Below are positions 45,318 through 54,773 of a stretch of DNA of 64,000 nt, one piece after another (position 1 is the stretch's first letter; every line of letters begins with the position of its first letter). A program made the translations under genes and the position numbers. The stretch is from Spirochaetes bacterium GWE1_32_154 (GTDB taxonomy: Bacteria; Spirochaetota; GWE2-31-10), in the NCBI GenBank assembly GCA_001829315.1, contig MIAY01000010.1, forward strand, positions 84,871 through 148,870, written 5' to 3'. Below the pieces are notes generated by a model. The model was not told where the DNA came from. It searched no databases and worked only from the letters and a program-made list of their open reading frames with translations.

Positions 45318-46418
45318 GTGTTCAAATTTAAATTAAAGTTGGTGGTTACTTTGCAGAAAAACATTTTTTTCCTACTATATTTGTTGATAAATACAATGTT
45401 CATTTTCGGTTATGACGGAGTAACAAAAGCCACAGATTATGAAGAGGATATCAAATTACAAGCAACTCTTGAAGTCACAACTGATACTGTAATAACAGAA
45501 GAAGTTATTATTGAAGAACCTGTGGTAGTTGAAGAACCACTAAAAAAAGAAATAAAGACTGTTGAAGAACCTGTAAAAGATATAGAAGAGCCGGTTGTTG
45601 TTCAGGAAAAAGATGAAAACCCGGTATCTAAAGATCCGACAACAGATAGTAAACCGGTACGATTAGTTATTAAAGAAGAAGCCGATATTGTTTTAGATGA
45701 AACATCAGATTTAATCCCGCAATTTGTTGGTAATTTAATTCTATTCAGACCTGACGCTTTGCAGCGAACTGCTCCGGGTTTACGATATGAAAAAAGTACT
45801 AAAAATGATAATAAAACTGATTATGAAATGCCTGATTTCTTACCGGATAGTGAAAAGGATTTTTATTTAGCTTATCCGAAATTAAAGAGAAGCAACAACA
45901 TTATTATACCAAGTGACTTAAAAATTAAAGATGATTTAGGTGTCATCATTTTTAATCAGGCAGAAAATAGTATTAAATCTAATACTATCAGTACTGCTAT
46001 TACAATACTTGAAAAATTACTTTACTATAATTATGACGTATATTCAACAACCTATTCTTTAGCGTACTGTTATTATAAAATATCAGATTTTGATATAGCA
46101 AATAAATACTTGGCTGTTTCAAAAACTGTTGTTAATGATTTAAACTTGCAGTCTATGAGTTTTGAGTTGTCTGCCGAAATACAATATAATCTAAAAGAAT
46201 ATAATCTTGCGTATAATGATTATTTAAAAGCACTTTCAAAGGATAGGGGAACATTAAGAGATGGTGATTTATTCTATAAAGCAAGTTTGTGTCTGATTAA
46301 ACTAAATAAATTAGGTGAAGCAAAAGAATTATTAGAAATAGCAGTTAAGAATGGCAATCGCCTTGCAAAAATAAATCTCAAATGGCTTAATGAAAAATTA
46401 ACTAATGTAAATAAATAA
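45318..46418 (+). CDS. Exported TPR-repeat protein
   Basis: 366 residues from GTG 45318. A better signal peptide arises from the in-frame TTG at 45351 (QKNIFFLLYLLINTMFIFGYDG, with GGTGG upstream), so the true start is uncertain. Residues about 40-105 are a Glu/Val/Pro-rich linker with repeated VEEP phrases. From about 215 to 366 are tetratricopeptide helices (NQAENSIKSNTISTAITILEKLLYY, YSTTYSLAYCYYKISDFDIANKYL, MSFELSAEIQYNLKEYNLAYNDYLKAL, GDLFYKASLCLIKLNKLGEAKELLEIAV), a scaffold for protein contacts. Periplasmic assembly role is plausible; specific function unknown. Confidence 0.65.
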   Translation: MFKFKLKLVVTLQKNIFFLLYLLINTMFIFGYDGVTKATDYEEDIKLQATLEVTTDTVITEEVIIEEPVVVEEPLKKEIKTVEEPVKDIEEPVVVQEKDENPVSKDPTTDSKPVRLVIKEEADIVLDETSDLIPQFVGNLILFRPDALQRTAPGLRYEKSTKNDNKTDYEMPDFLPDSEKDFYLAYPKLKRSNNIIIPSDLKIKDDLGVIIFNQAENSIKSNTISTAITILEKLLYYNYDVYSTTYSLAYCYYKISDFDIANKYLAVSKTVVNDLNLQSMSFELSAEIQYNLKEYNLAYNDYLKALSKDRGTLRDGDLFYKASLCLIKLNKLGEAKELLEIAVKNGNRLAKINLKWLNEKLTNVNK

Positions 46419-46430
46419 ACGATTTTTTAT

Positions 46431-47828
46431 TTATTTATGCTTTGAAAATTGTTCCTGTTCAATAATAAATTTTCTTCGTAATGCACCAATGTTGCTTAAT
46501 ATTGTTTCAAGCTGTTGGGCATTGTTCGTTAAGTCTCTAAATCTTTTCTTAATTGTAGCAGGAGCTTTTGACCTTACTTCAGTATTAATGCTAACGATTC
46601 TTTCTTTTAATAAAACCAGATTGAAATATGTAGTATCTAGAAATTTTAACAAAGATTCATTCGTTCCATTTTTTATTTTATAATTTGCATCACTATTGGG
46701 TTTTACGATTTCATCAAATGTTTGAATCTTCTTTTTAATAGATAGTGAAAACTCATCAATTTTAATTATATCTTTTTGAACCCGTTTTGTACTCGGGTTT
46801 ATATACTCAATATGATAAAAATCAGAATCATCCTGAATATTAAACATAATTTTCAGAGTTCTAACAAATTTTTCCATAAATGAAAGTTCTACAGATTTTG
46901 TTAGTTTTACATTGTGATCCAGATCATAATATATGTCTTGAAGTATTTTTTTTGTACCGGCAATATCAAAAATTAATATGATTAAGCGTTCTCTCGGTGA
47001 TAATGTTCTTTTGTCATTTGCTGTTTTATTTTCAGTTTCGCCAATTAAATCTTTTTGCATTTTTGAAAGCATTTCAACTTCATCGATAGTGTAATAGTCA
47101 TTTAATGCTTCAGTAATCCATTTTGATTTATATGAAACACCTGGACAGTTTGATGCAAGGTATAAATTTAAGTTATCTAAATATTTTTGCATATTCGATT
47201 TAAAAAGTTCTTCGGTAAATTGTGTGCTAGGAATATCAGGCATTACTTCAAATCTGATTTGAGCTTTGTAAAGTGATTTTAATATTTTATTTATTTCTTC
47301 AATTGTGTTTTTTATCATGTGAAATGAGTCAATCAGTAATTTTAAATTATCAGACATAACTCTTTTAAATATTTCATCTCCTGAACCTTGTGCCTTATCA
47401 GTAATTTCTTTAATAGTTCTGGTATTTACATTACTTGCAGAACTCAAATTATGAAAAGCAAAATATTCTGTACATTTTATAATATTTTCCAAATATAGAT
47501 CATTCATTTCTTCTATCGTATTAGGAGTAGAGTCAGCAAGAAAATTTAATGCACCGGATAATGCTTTTAATCTTATATATAAATCTTCACTTTTTTTTGT
47601 AGTTTCAAATGCTTTTTCTTCAGGTAATTCAAATTTGCTTATGATGGCATCATCATATTTATATAAATCTTCTTTGATAAAAGATTTTCGTACAAGTATA
47701 TCAATTAAGTTTGATATATTTGCCGATGCACTTCTCATATTAATCTTTATTTTTGGCAGTATTTTTAACTGTAAATTATTTTCGACCACTGTAAAAATTT
47801 CTCTATACGCATCAAAACCCTCACTCAT
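46431..47828 (-). CDS. Helical protein of unknown function
   Basis: 465 residues, mostly alpha-helical, with no signal peptide, membrane segment or catalytic motif that I recognise. It is rich in Lys, Glu, Asn and Ile, as is the rest of the window. ATG at 47828 follows GGGAG. Similar long helical orphan proteins occur in spirochaetes, but I cannot name a family. It precedes the minus-strand transglycosylase-like and outer-membrane genes in transcription order reversed (those lie upstream at 47924-50027), with a 95-base gap, so co-transcription is possible. Confidence 0.6.
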   Translation of the reverse strand: MSEGFDAYREIFTVVENNLQLKILPKIKINMRSASANISNLIDILVRKSFIKEDLYKYDDAIISKFELPEEKAFETTKKSEDLYIRLKALSGALNFLADSTPNTIEEMNDLYLENIIKCTEYFAFHNLSSASNVNTRTIKEITDKAQGSGDEIFKRVMSDNLKLLIDSFHMIKNTIEEINKILKSLYKAQIRFEVMPDIPSTQFTEELFKSNMQKYLDNLNLYLASNCPGVSYKSKWITEALNDYYTIDEVEMLSKMQKDLIGETENKTANDKRTLSPRERLIILIFDIAGTKKILQDIYYDLDHNVKLTKSVELSFMEKFVRTLKIMFNIQDDSDFYHIEYINPSTKRVQKDIIKIDEFSLSIKKKIQTFDEIVKPNSDANYKIKNGTNESLLKFLDTTYFNLVLLKERIVSINTEVRSKAPATIKKRFRDLTNNAQQLETILSNIGALRRKFIIEQEQFSKHK

Positions 47829-47923
47829 AAGTATACTCCCAATCTGTTTGTGCAGTTTTCAAAAAATAATGCACTTATTTATCAAAGCTGCATAATTAAT
47901 TTTAATTATACATGCTATTATTT

Positions 47924-48544
47924 TTATAAATCATAGTTTTGTTTGATGAAATTGTCAACTATTTGTTTAAATCTATTTCTTTCTGTGTAAATACTCTCAA
48001 TAAAATTGAGTTCATCTTTACCATATTTATTATTTACATTGGTATTACTTGATTTAAGCAATGCTAATGCTTTGATTTCATTTCCATTTGAAAGTGTTAA
48101 TTTTTTCTTAAAATCATTTATTCCTAATTGTAAATTTAATTCCGTTTTTAATAAACTTTTAGGTCGATATGAGTAGTGTTGAGTCGGATCTAATTGAAAT
48201 AGACCATAATATTTTTTATCTGCAACTTCAGTAATAAGCTCAGGATTGAAATTAGAGCTTGTTTTGATTATTCCAAAGAGTAAATAAAGATCACAATGTA
48301 ATTCATTTGATAATTTTATCATACTTTCAACAATATTTTTATCAGGTATTTCATTGGATAAACATTTTTCTATTATTAAATTTTTTGTCTTATTCTGATT
48401 TAAACTAATTGGAAGATCTTTCATTACGGAAATATTAAGCAATACAATTATACAAATAAAATAAATAATAAAGGGTGTGAAAAAGTTATTTAATGTTTTA
48501 ATTGTATTTTTATATATGTTGAATATTTTTAGTATGTTTATCAT
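47924..48544 (-). CDS. Lytic-transglycosylase-like protein lacking the catalytic Glu
   Basis: 206 residues with an N-terminal membrane anchor (about 18-40). LIKLSNELHCDLYLLFGIIKTSSNFNPELITEVADKKYYGLFQLDPTQHY follows the SLT pattern 'AVIRQESGFNPxAVS..GAxGLMQ', but the catalytic glutamate of QES is replaced (KTSS), so the enzyme is probably inactive and used as a peptidoglycan-binding or structural part. GLFQLDP keeps the GLMQL motif. ATG at 48544 with GGAG. Follows the outer-membrane protein by 13 bases. Confidence 0.6.
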   Translation of the reverse strand: MINILKIFNIYKNTIKTLNNFFTPFIIYFICIIVLLNISVMKDLPISLNQNKTKNLIIEKCLSNEIPDKNIVESMIKLSNELHCDLYLLFGIIKTSSNFNPELITEVADKKYYGLFQLDPTQHYSYRPKSLLKTELNLQLGINDFKKKLTLSNGNEIKALALLKSSNTNVNNKYGKDELNFIESIYTERNRFKQIVDNFIKQNYDL

Positions 48545-48557
48545 GACTTACTCCGGA

Positions 48558-50027
48558 TTAAAAAACATCATTAAGTGATATGGTTAATTCCACATGTGGT
48601 GCGTTTTTATAAATAATTGTATCAAGTAAATTAATGCCAATATCAAGTCTTACCATAAAGTGAAGGAAATACGGATAAATTCTTAATCCGCCACCGGCAG
48701 TAAAACTGTAATTGAAATAATTATCTGAATCAGGAAAATATAATCGATACTCTTTTAAATAGTTATTAGTATACTCAAATTCACAATTATTTATACTTAA
48801 TGTATCGTTGTTTAGTGCAATACCGCCGTCAATAAATAAAGCTAAATACATAATGAAATTGACTTTTTGTCTAAAAACAACATCAGCTGCACTATTAATA
48901 TTAATGTTAACCATTGGTAACAATAAATCTATGTTTGCCAAAAGATATGTGAAGCCGGTAAAATCACCTTTATTAAGACCTCGAACCATTCCATCACCGG
49001 AAAGGTTTTCTCTTGAATTAAAATTAAGACCGCCTAAAATTCTTGTTTTTAAAGCGAAATCCTTGTATATTTTTTTTGTATATACATTACTGATTTTCAG
49101 ATTAAGTTCCGGTGTGCGATCAAAACCATCTTTTAATAGTGGAAATGAGGCCATCCCATAAACTCTCACGATTTCACCAAGAAGCAGTGCTTTATCCTGC
49201 TTTTGCATTGAAAATGTAAGAGTTTCCATTATATTTATATATAATTCCGATTTTTGAATATTTTTCTCATCTGCAGGGTAAATAATTCTGTAAGGATCTG
49301 TTAGTATTGTATCAGTAAAATTATAATCAACAGCAATAGAAGTGTCAGAAACTATATCTTTGAAAGGTAGAACAACTTCAATTCCGGCACCATACGAGAA
49401 CCCTGTTTTATTATAGTTTGTCTGGTCAATTTTTAATCTTTTAAATAATCTTCCGATATATCCGCCTGAAGAGGCGTGAAAATCTTTTAGAAATGAGAAT
49501 TGAGGGGCTGTTGTATAGATTGATGCATTGTTGTAGATTTTTATTTTTTTGTCTTTACTAAAATCGGGATATATATCAAATTGCGTAAATGTTATAAAAC
49601 TACCTGTGCTGGTAAATGAGTTTAATGTTGTAAATGAAGCAGTCCCTCGTAATAAGGTTTCCATTTTATAAAGAAACCCGATATCAAAACCTCTAAAGCC
49701 ATAATGTGAGGTATTATTAAATCCGAGATTAACACCGCCAAAAGGGATAAATGTAAATGGAAAACGAAGAGAAACATTGGTATTGTAAGTAATGTTGTGA
49801 ATATCTATTTCATCATTATATGTTTTCAGGTTTTTAATCCGGGTGATTCTTTTGATATAATTTTCATCAATACCGAACTTTTCAGGATTATAAACTAAAT
49901 ATGGATCTTCAGATTCTGTTAACGTGCTATTTTTATTCAAATCAGAACTTTCATCATCTATAGAACAAAAAAGGTTATAATTGAATACAATTCCGACCAA
50001 GCATACAAAGACAATCTTATATTTCAT
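48558..50027 (-). CDS. Outer-membrane beta-barrel protein
   Basis: 489 residues. Signal peptide about 1-22 (IVFVCLVGIVFNYNLFCS). Many alternating amphipathic strands with aromatic girdles (LRFPFTFIPFGGVNLGFNNTSHYGFRGFDIGFLYKM; SFTAGGGLRIYPYFLHFMVRLDIG) and a terminal phenylalanine (ELTISLNDVF), the BAM recognition signal. No named porin family recognised. The next two genes on the strand (transglycosylase-like and helical protein) may work with it in the envelope. No clear ribosome site except a GGGG region about 12 bases upstream. Confidence 0.65.
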   Translation of the reverse strand: MKYKIVFVCLVGIVFNYNLFCSIDDESSDLNKNSTLTESEDPYLVYNPEKFGIDENYIKRITRIKNLKTYNDEIDIHNITYNTNVSLRFPFTFIPFGGVNLGFNNTSHYGFRGFDIGFLYKMETLLRGTASFTTLNSFTSTGSFITFTQFDIYPDFSKDKKIKIYNNASIYTTAPQFSFLKDFHASSGGYIGRLFKRLKIDQTNYNKTGFSYGAGIEVVLPFKDIVSDTSIAVDYNFTDTILTDPYRIIYPADEKNIQKSELYINIMETLTFSMQKQDKALLLGEIVRVYGMASFPLLKDGFDRTPELNLKISNVYTKKIYKDFALKTRILGGLNFNSRENLSGDGMVRGLNKGDFTGFTYLLANIDLLLPMVNININSAADVVFRQKVNFIMYLALFIDGGIALNNDTLSINNCEFEYTNNYLKEYRLYFPDSDNYFNYSFTAGGGLRIYPYFLHFMVRLDIGINLLDTIIYKNAPHVELTISLNDVF

Positions 50028-50111
50028 TAATAATCAAACCCCGCCATATTTATCTTTTTTTAATTTTTACAATAATAACATTTTAAATTCAAGAGGAAAT
50101 AGTATTTATCT

Positions 50112-50303
50112 GAGCCTCATGGAAAAATACTTTTTTTATCTCGAATTTTCGCATGAGGCTACTCAGGTTGCATGCCCGAGCAGTAATGTATCCATTACGA
50201 CCAGGTACAGTTTTCGGTACCCCGAAATACTGCGTAATGCGATTATATCGCATATGGCGGACGCAAAAAAAAAGTACTCTTTATTTTTGCAAGAGCCTCA
50301 TCT
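50112..50303. repeat. Large copy of the dispersed palindromic repeat (about 190 bases)
   Basis: Left arm AGCCTCATG (50113-50121) pairs with CATGAGGCT (50152-50160); the interior holds GGTACCCCGAAAT and GTAATGCGA; the right end AAGTACTCTTTATTTTTGC continues AAGAGCCTC to 50300. The last bases overlap the nth stop codon. Arms and blocks are shared with the copies at 52961-53078, 45117-45187 and 23326-23363. It fills the 270-base gap between the barrel protein and nth. Confidence 0.78.
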
Positions 50304-50963
50304 GTATTTCAGTACATCGTTTTTTTGACAAAAGTCTGATAGTTTACATAGAGAACAATGTGGGGATAGAGGGGTACATACAGTTTGTCCGTAACTGACC
50401 ATGTAATCGTTAATTGACCGCCAGTATTCGGGGGGTAGTAATTCCCGAAGTTTGAATTCTGTTTGTTCTGGTTTTTTAGTTTGTACCCAACCTAAGCGAT
50501 TTGATATCCTGTGAACATGTGTGTCAACGCAGATTCCGGGTTTGTTGTATCCTAAAATTAAAACAAGGTTAGCTGTTTTTCTACCGACACCGGGAAGTTT
50601 TAATAATTCATCAATTTCATCAGGAATAATTCCGTTATATGTATTTAAAATTATGCCGGCAATTTTTTTCATATTTCCTGCTTTAGTTTTGTAAAAACCG
50701 CATGGATATATTAATTGGGCGATTATTTTTTCATCTGTTTCGTTTAATGACTCAAGAGAATCTGCAACCTCAAATAGTCTCATCGAACTTTTTAGAGTAA
50801 CCTCATCTTTCGTTCGCAAACTGATTATTGTTGAAATCAGTATGTGATAGGGCGTTTTTTTTAATGAGGCTATCAAGGTTACTGAAGGAGCATTATTTTT
50901 TTTGTATGCATCTTCCAGAATTGAATTGACTAATGCAAAATCATATATTGTATTATTGAGCAT
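50298..50963 (-). CDS. nth: Endonuclease III
   Basis: Base-excision repair glycosylase/AP lyase for oxidised pyrimidines. 221 residues. Helix-hairpin-helix LPGVGRKTANLVL, catalytic Asp in CVDTHVHRI, Fe-S cluster CTPLSPHCSLCKLSDFC. The lysine of the family's LPGVGRKTA is present. ATG at 50963 overlaps the thioesterase stop by 11 bases, implying coupling. The stop codon lies inside the repeat element, suggesting the repeat supplied the gene's present end. Confidence 0.95.
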   Translation of the reverse strand: MLNNTIYDFALVNSILEDAYKKNNAPSVTLIASLKKTPYHILISTIISLRTKDEVTLKSSMRLFEVADSLESLNETDEKIIAQLIYPCGFYKTKAGNMKKIAGIILNTYNGIIPDEIDELLKLPGVGRKTANLVLILGYNKPGICVDTHVHRISNRLGWVQTKKPEQTEFKLRELLPPEYWRSINDYMVSYGQTVCTPLSPHCSLCKLSDFCQKNDVLKYR

Positions 50964-51351
50964 CAGACTGTATTTGTTTTAAGACTTTTAGAATGTGTTC
51001 GGGAATTGGTATAAGTTTTTTTGTTTCTAGATTGATTATTACCATTTCTGTCTCAGATACTGTCATTAATTTACCAGAGCGTTTTATTTCATAATGAAAT
51101 GTAAACCGGTATGTATCAATATGTTTTGTTGTAAGCTCTAAAATTAGAGTGTCAAACATGAGTATTTGAGATTTTAATTGAATATTAATATTTCGTAAAA
51201 CAAGACCGTTTTTCTCTGTCTTAATAGAAATGCCGTTGTCATTAAAAAAATTGACCCTCGCCCTTTCCATATAATATAATACTTTCGGATGATGAATAAT
51301 TCCATAACTGTCAATGTCTTCAAATTGCACTACAATAGGGTATGTATACAT
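50953..51351 (-). CDS. YbgC-type acyl-CoA thioesterase (hotdog fold)
   Basis: 132 residues of the 4-hydroxybenzoyl-CoA thioesterase family. QFEDIDSYGIIHHPKVLYYMERARVNFF carries the active-site region, with Asp (DIDSYGIIHH) and the helix of the hotdog. YbgC-like proteins trim acyl-CoAs near the envelope. The usual D-x-x-G-H is slightly altered to D-S-Y-G-I-I-H. ATG at 51351 with GGGAAG; first gene of a pair with nth. Confidence 0.85.
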   Translation of the reverse strand: MYTYPIVVQFEDIDSYGIIHHPKVLYYMERARVNFFNDNGISIKTEKNGLVLRNINIQLKSQILMFDTLILELTTKHIDTYRFTFHYEIKRSGKLMTVSETEMVIINLETKKLIPIPEHILKVLKQIQSDAQ

Positions 51352-51388
51352 TTTCTTCCCATTTAACTATAATTTAATAAAAATACCT

Positions 51389-52879
51389 TTAAATAGGATT
51401 TTTCTCTACTGCCTGCAGGTCATGAACGCCACCTTCAATTATTGAAGATTGACTTCGTATTTGCATTTTTAAACTGCCCGTTACTAAACCGTCATGAAGT
51501 TCTTTAATATTCCTAAAACCGGTATCCTGAAATGCGTGTTTTAGCCCTTGTGAAAGGTATGGAATAAAATTATCAATACTGCCTCTATCAACAACCGCAC
51601 CGACAACTCCTTGAGCAACTTTTATTTTAGAGTTATCTGCAAAATATCGTTTGTCACCACCTGATTTTTGAGCTTCAAGACTCGCCATCCCACGATATTT
51701 TTTTAATCTGATACCGTCTTTGTAAAAAAATTCACCCGGTGATTCATGGGTTCCGGCTAATAAACCGCCCATCATAACAGCTGCGCCACCAAAGGATAAT
51801 GCCTTCATTATATGACCGATTTGACTGATACCCCCATCGGCAATAATTGGAACACCGTATTTTCTTGCCGTATTAGCAGTATGATATACTGCTGTTGCTT
51901 GTGATCTGCCGGTAGCCATGGTTTCTTGGGTTGTACAAATGGAACCCGGTCCCATACCAATTCGCAGTGCATCTGCACCTGCTTTTAAGAGTGCTTCAGC
52001 TTGTTCTGAAGTGACAACATTCCCGCCGATAACATCTATTTCAGGATATGTCTTTTTTATAAATTTAATCATTTCAATTTGCCATCGGGTATAACCTTGT
52101 GAAGAATCAATAACGATAACATCAACTTTGGCATTGTGTAATTCTGCAAGTCGATCTTTATCTTTTTCATGCGTGGATATAGCTGCTCCAACCCGTAGTT
52201 GTTTATTAGCATCTTTTGTAGAAAGTGGAAAATCACGGTTTTTCTTTAAATCTGTTCGTGATAACAGTGATTTTAATCTTCCCTGATTATCAATAATTGG
52301 TAATTTGCCTACTTTTGTTTTTCTTAAAATTGAGTTGGCTTCAGACAGGGTTATACCTTCCTGAGCTGTTACAAGATTGGTTGTCATTACATCTTTTAAT
52401 TTTTTTGATGTATCTTTTTCAAAGTCAATATCCCGGTTTGTTACGATTCCAATAACTTTTGTATTGAGTGTTCCGTCTTCTGTAACCGGAATTCCCGAAA
52501 AACCTAAAGTAGTTTTTATTTTATATATACTTTCAATAGTGTCCTCTGGTGATAGAACCACCGGATCATTGATAAACCCATTTTCATATCTTTTAACTTT
52601 GCGAACCATTTCAACTTGTTCTTCAATAGTATTATTATAATGAAGAATACCGATTCCTCCAAGTAAAGCCATGTGAATTGCCATGTTGTCTTCTGTAACA
52701 GTATCCATTGGAGATGAAACAAAAGGTAAATTAAGAGTGATATTTCGTGTTAGTTTTGTTTTTAAATCGACTTCATCGGCACTGAAATCAAGGTATCGTG
52801 GCATCAGAATAATATCATTATAGGTATATCCTGTCATTTGATTGAAAATGTCCTTTGCTTCAAATCCGTCACCGGCCAT
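51389..52879 (-). CDS. guaB: Inosine-5'-monophosphate dehydrogenase
   Basis: NAD-dependent oxidation of IMP to XMP for guanine nucleotides. 496 residues with tandem CBS domains at about 100-220. The catalytic loop is [14 protein letters not shown] (Cys nucleophile), the phosphate site is [25 protein letters not shown], and the flap RKYGV...RGMASLEAQ is present. ATG at 52879 with GGAG. Monocistronic. Followed upstream by a repeat copy in the gap to the uridine-kinase gene. Confidence 0.97.
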   Translation of the reverse strand: MAGDGFEAKDIFNQMTGYTYNDIILMPRYLDFSADEVDLKTKLTRNITLNLPFVSSPMDTVTEDNMAIHMALLGGIGILHYNNTIEEQVEMVRKVKRYENGFINDPVVLSPEDTIESIYKIKTTLGFSGIPVTEDGTLNTKVIGIVTNRDIDFEKDTSKKLKDVMTTNLVTAQEGITLSEANSILRKTKVGKLPIIDNQGRLKSLLSRTDLKKNRDFPLSTKDANKQLRVGAAISTHEKDKDRLAELHNAKVDVIVIDSSQGYTRWQIEMIKFIKKTYPEIDVIGGNVVTSEQAEALLKAGADALRIGMGPGSICTTQETMATGRSQATAVYHTANTARKYGVPIIADGGISQIGHIMKALSFGGAAVMMGGLLAGTHESPGEFFYKDGIRLKKYRGMASLEAQKSGGDKRYFADNSKIKVAQGVVGAVVDRGSIDNFIPYLSQGLKHAFQDTGFRNIKELHDGLVTGSLKMQIRSQSSIIEGGVHDLQAVEKNPI

Positions 52880-52960
52880 AATGATTTCTCCTGTTATGCT
52901 ATGTTTTGATACTGAGTATACGTCAATCTAATAAGTAACAAAAACTATCTGTTAGGTCAA

Positions 52961-53078
52961 GAGCCTCATGCAAAAATACCATGATTTTACAAAGTTTTTG
53001 CACGAGGCTAGCTAATCGCATTTATATTGAGTAATGCGAGAAAAAAAACAAGTACTATTGATTTTGCAAGAGCATCTC
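52961..53078. repeat. Copy of the dispersed palindromic repeat (about 118 bases)
   Basis: AGCCTCATGCAAAAA (52962-52976) pairs with TTTTTGCACGAGGCT (52995-53009) with one mismatch; the right end AAGTACTATTGATTTTGC runs on AAGAGCATCTC to 53078. GTAATGCGAG occurs in the interior as in the large copy. It fills most of the 210-base gap between guaB and the kinase gene. Confidence 0.78.
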
Positions 53079-53089
53079 AAGTAAAAATA

Positions 53090-54742
53090 TTAATAACTGA
53101 AAAACGAACCGCCAATAAATTCACGTAATAATGATGTTGGTGGTACATAATCTGCCGGGACACTTAAAAAATATGAAAGAAATCGTAACAATCTTCGTGC
53201 TTCTCCATATTCATGATCGTCAGGAGAAACTTGCAGCAATATAGGTTCTGCGTATGACTTCAAAATTGATAATTCATAGTCGAGTGCAGAGTTAAAGTAT
53301 CCGTCAGCATCATTCTGGAACGGGAATATATTTCTTTCCTCACCTTTTCGTACAGAAGGCCACATTTGCAGTGTTTTAATTGCTGAATGTCCCCGGTATC
53401 TATAATCACGGACAAGTCTTCTAAGAACTCTATTGTCAGTTGTTGGAATTCTGTTGATGTTATCAATATTCATCTGGGTTAAGGCGGAAATGTAAACTTT
53501 ATATTTATTGTCTCTGGCTATTGAATATGTTAGTTTTTCATTTAAACAGTGGATCCCTTCTATAATGATAATTTCATTATCAGCAAGCTTCATTGCGTTA
53601 TCTGATGGAACAGAAAGACCGGATATAAAATCATATCGTGGCGGATTAATTTCTTTACCATTTAATAAAACATCAATATGTTCATTGAATAAATTGAGAT
53701 TCAGTGCATCGAGTGATTCGTAATCATATTTGCCGTCACTATCAAGAGGGGTTTTATTTCTATCAACAAAATAATTATCAACTGAAATTGTTTTTGGTTT
53801 CAAACCGTGAGCTTTTAATTGCAACTCAAGTCTTTTTGAGAATGTTGTTTTACCTGATGATGAGGGACCTGCTATAGTTATTATTTTAATTTTATCTGAT
53901 TTATTCAGAATGTCAGTAGCCAGTTTTATTATTTGTCCTTCCTGTAATGCCTCTTCAACCTGTATAAAGTCTTTAATGTGTTTTGTGCTGATTATTTTAT
54001 TGAGTGACCCTACATTATCAGCATTTAATGCTTTACCAAGTTCTTTATATTTTTGGTAAACTTCAAAAATTTTTCTTTGCTCAGTAAATGGGGCAGGAAT
54101 TGTCATGTTTGAGCGTTTGGGAAATTGAAGAATAAAACCATTTTCATATTTGATGAGTTCAAATACTGTAAGTATTCCGGTTGATGACGCTAAAGGAGCG
54201 TCCAGTATTTCAAAATAATCATCGCATTTATAGTACACTAATACCGGATTGTTAAGTGTTTCAATCAGTTTTATTTTGTCATGGGCGTTATTTTTTTTTA
54301 GAATTTCAACCGCTTCGGCGTGGCTTATTTTCCCTCTTGAAATCGGTTTGTTAGCCCGTATTTCTCCGGTAATTTGTTTTTTAATGTCTAATATATCCTG
54401 ATCAGTTACGATGTGGTTATCAAGTTCATAGTAATAACCCGGACCTAGAGAATGCCGGATAACAAGGTTGCTTTTGGGGTATAATACAGAAGTGGATTTG
54501 GCAAGTAAAAATGAAAGTGATCTTCGGTATACTTCCATGCCCTCATGAGAATCAGAGGTGATGAATTCGACAATGCTTTTTACTTTTAATGAGTATGATA
54601 ATGATGTTATTGCATTGTTTACCCGTGCAGTAATAAATGCACCTTCGTCCTCCGGTTTTAATAAATTGAAGATCTTTGTTCCTGATGGTATTACGACAGT
54701 TTTATTATAATTTTTTATTGTAATGGTAATATTTGTATCCAT
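53090..54742 (-). CDS. TGS-domain uridine kinase-like nucleoside kinase
   Basis: 550 residues. N-terminal TGS-like domain (MDTNITITIKNYNKTVVIPSGTKIFNLL), then a threonyl-tRNA-synthetase-second-domain-like part (ending before about residue 280), then a uridine kinase/phosphoribulokinase fold: P-loop TIAGPSSSGKTTFSK, ISVDNYFVDRNKTPLDSDGKYDYESLDALN, and IIIEGIHCLN. This fusion is known in Thermotoga, Firmicutes and spirochaetes as a nucleoside kinase; substrate not certain. ATG at 54742 with GGAG. Good match in length and order. Confidence 0.85.
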   Translation of the reverse strand: MDTNITITIKNYNKTVVIPSGTKIFNLLKPEDEGAFITARVNNAITSLSYSLKVKSIVEFITSDSHEGMEVYRRSLSFLLAKSTSVLYPKSNLVIRHSLGPGYYYELDNHIVTDQDILDIKKQITGEIRANKPISRGKISHAEAVEILKKNNAHDKIKLIETLNNPVLVYYKCDDYFEILDAPLASSTGILTVFELIKYENGFILQFPKRSNMTIPAPFTEQRKIFEVYQKYKELGKALNADNVGSLNKIISTKHIKDFIQVEEALQEGQIIKLATDILNKSDKIKIITIAGPSSSGKTTFSKRLELQLKAHGLKPKTISVDNYFVDRNKTPLDSDGKYDYESLDALNLNLFNEHIDVLLNGKEINPPRYDFISGLSVPSDNAMKLADNEIIIIEGIHCLNEKLTYSIARDNKYKVYISALTQMNIDNINRIPTTDNRVLRRLVRDYRYRGHSAIKTLQMWPSVRKGEERNIFPFQNDADGYFNSALDYELSILKSYAEPILLQVSPDDHEYGEARRLLRFLSYFLSVPADYVPPTSLLREFIGGSFFSY

Positions 54743-54773
54743 ATTATCTCCATAAATTGATAGTTTAAATGAC

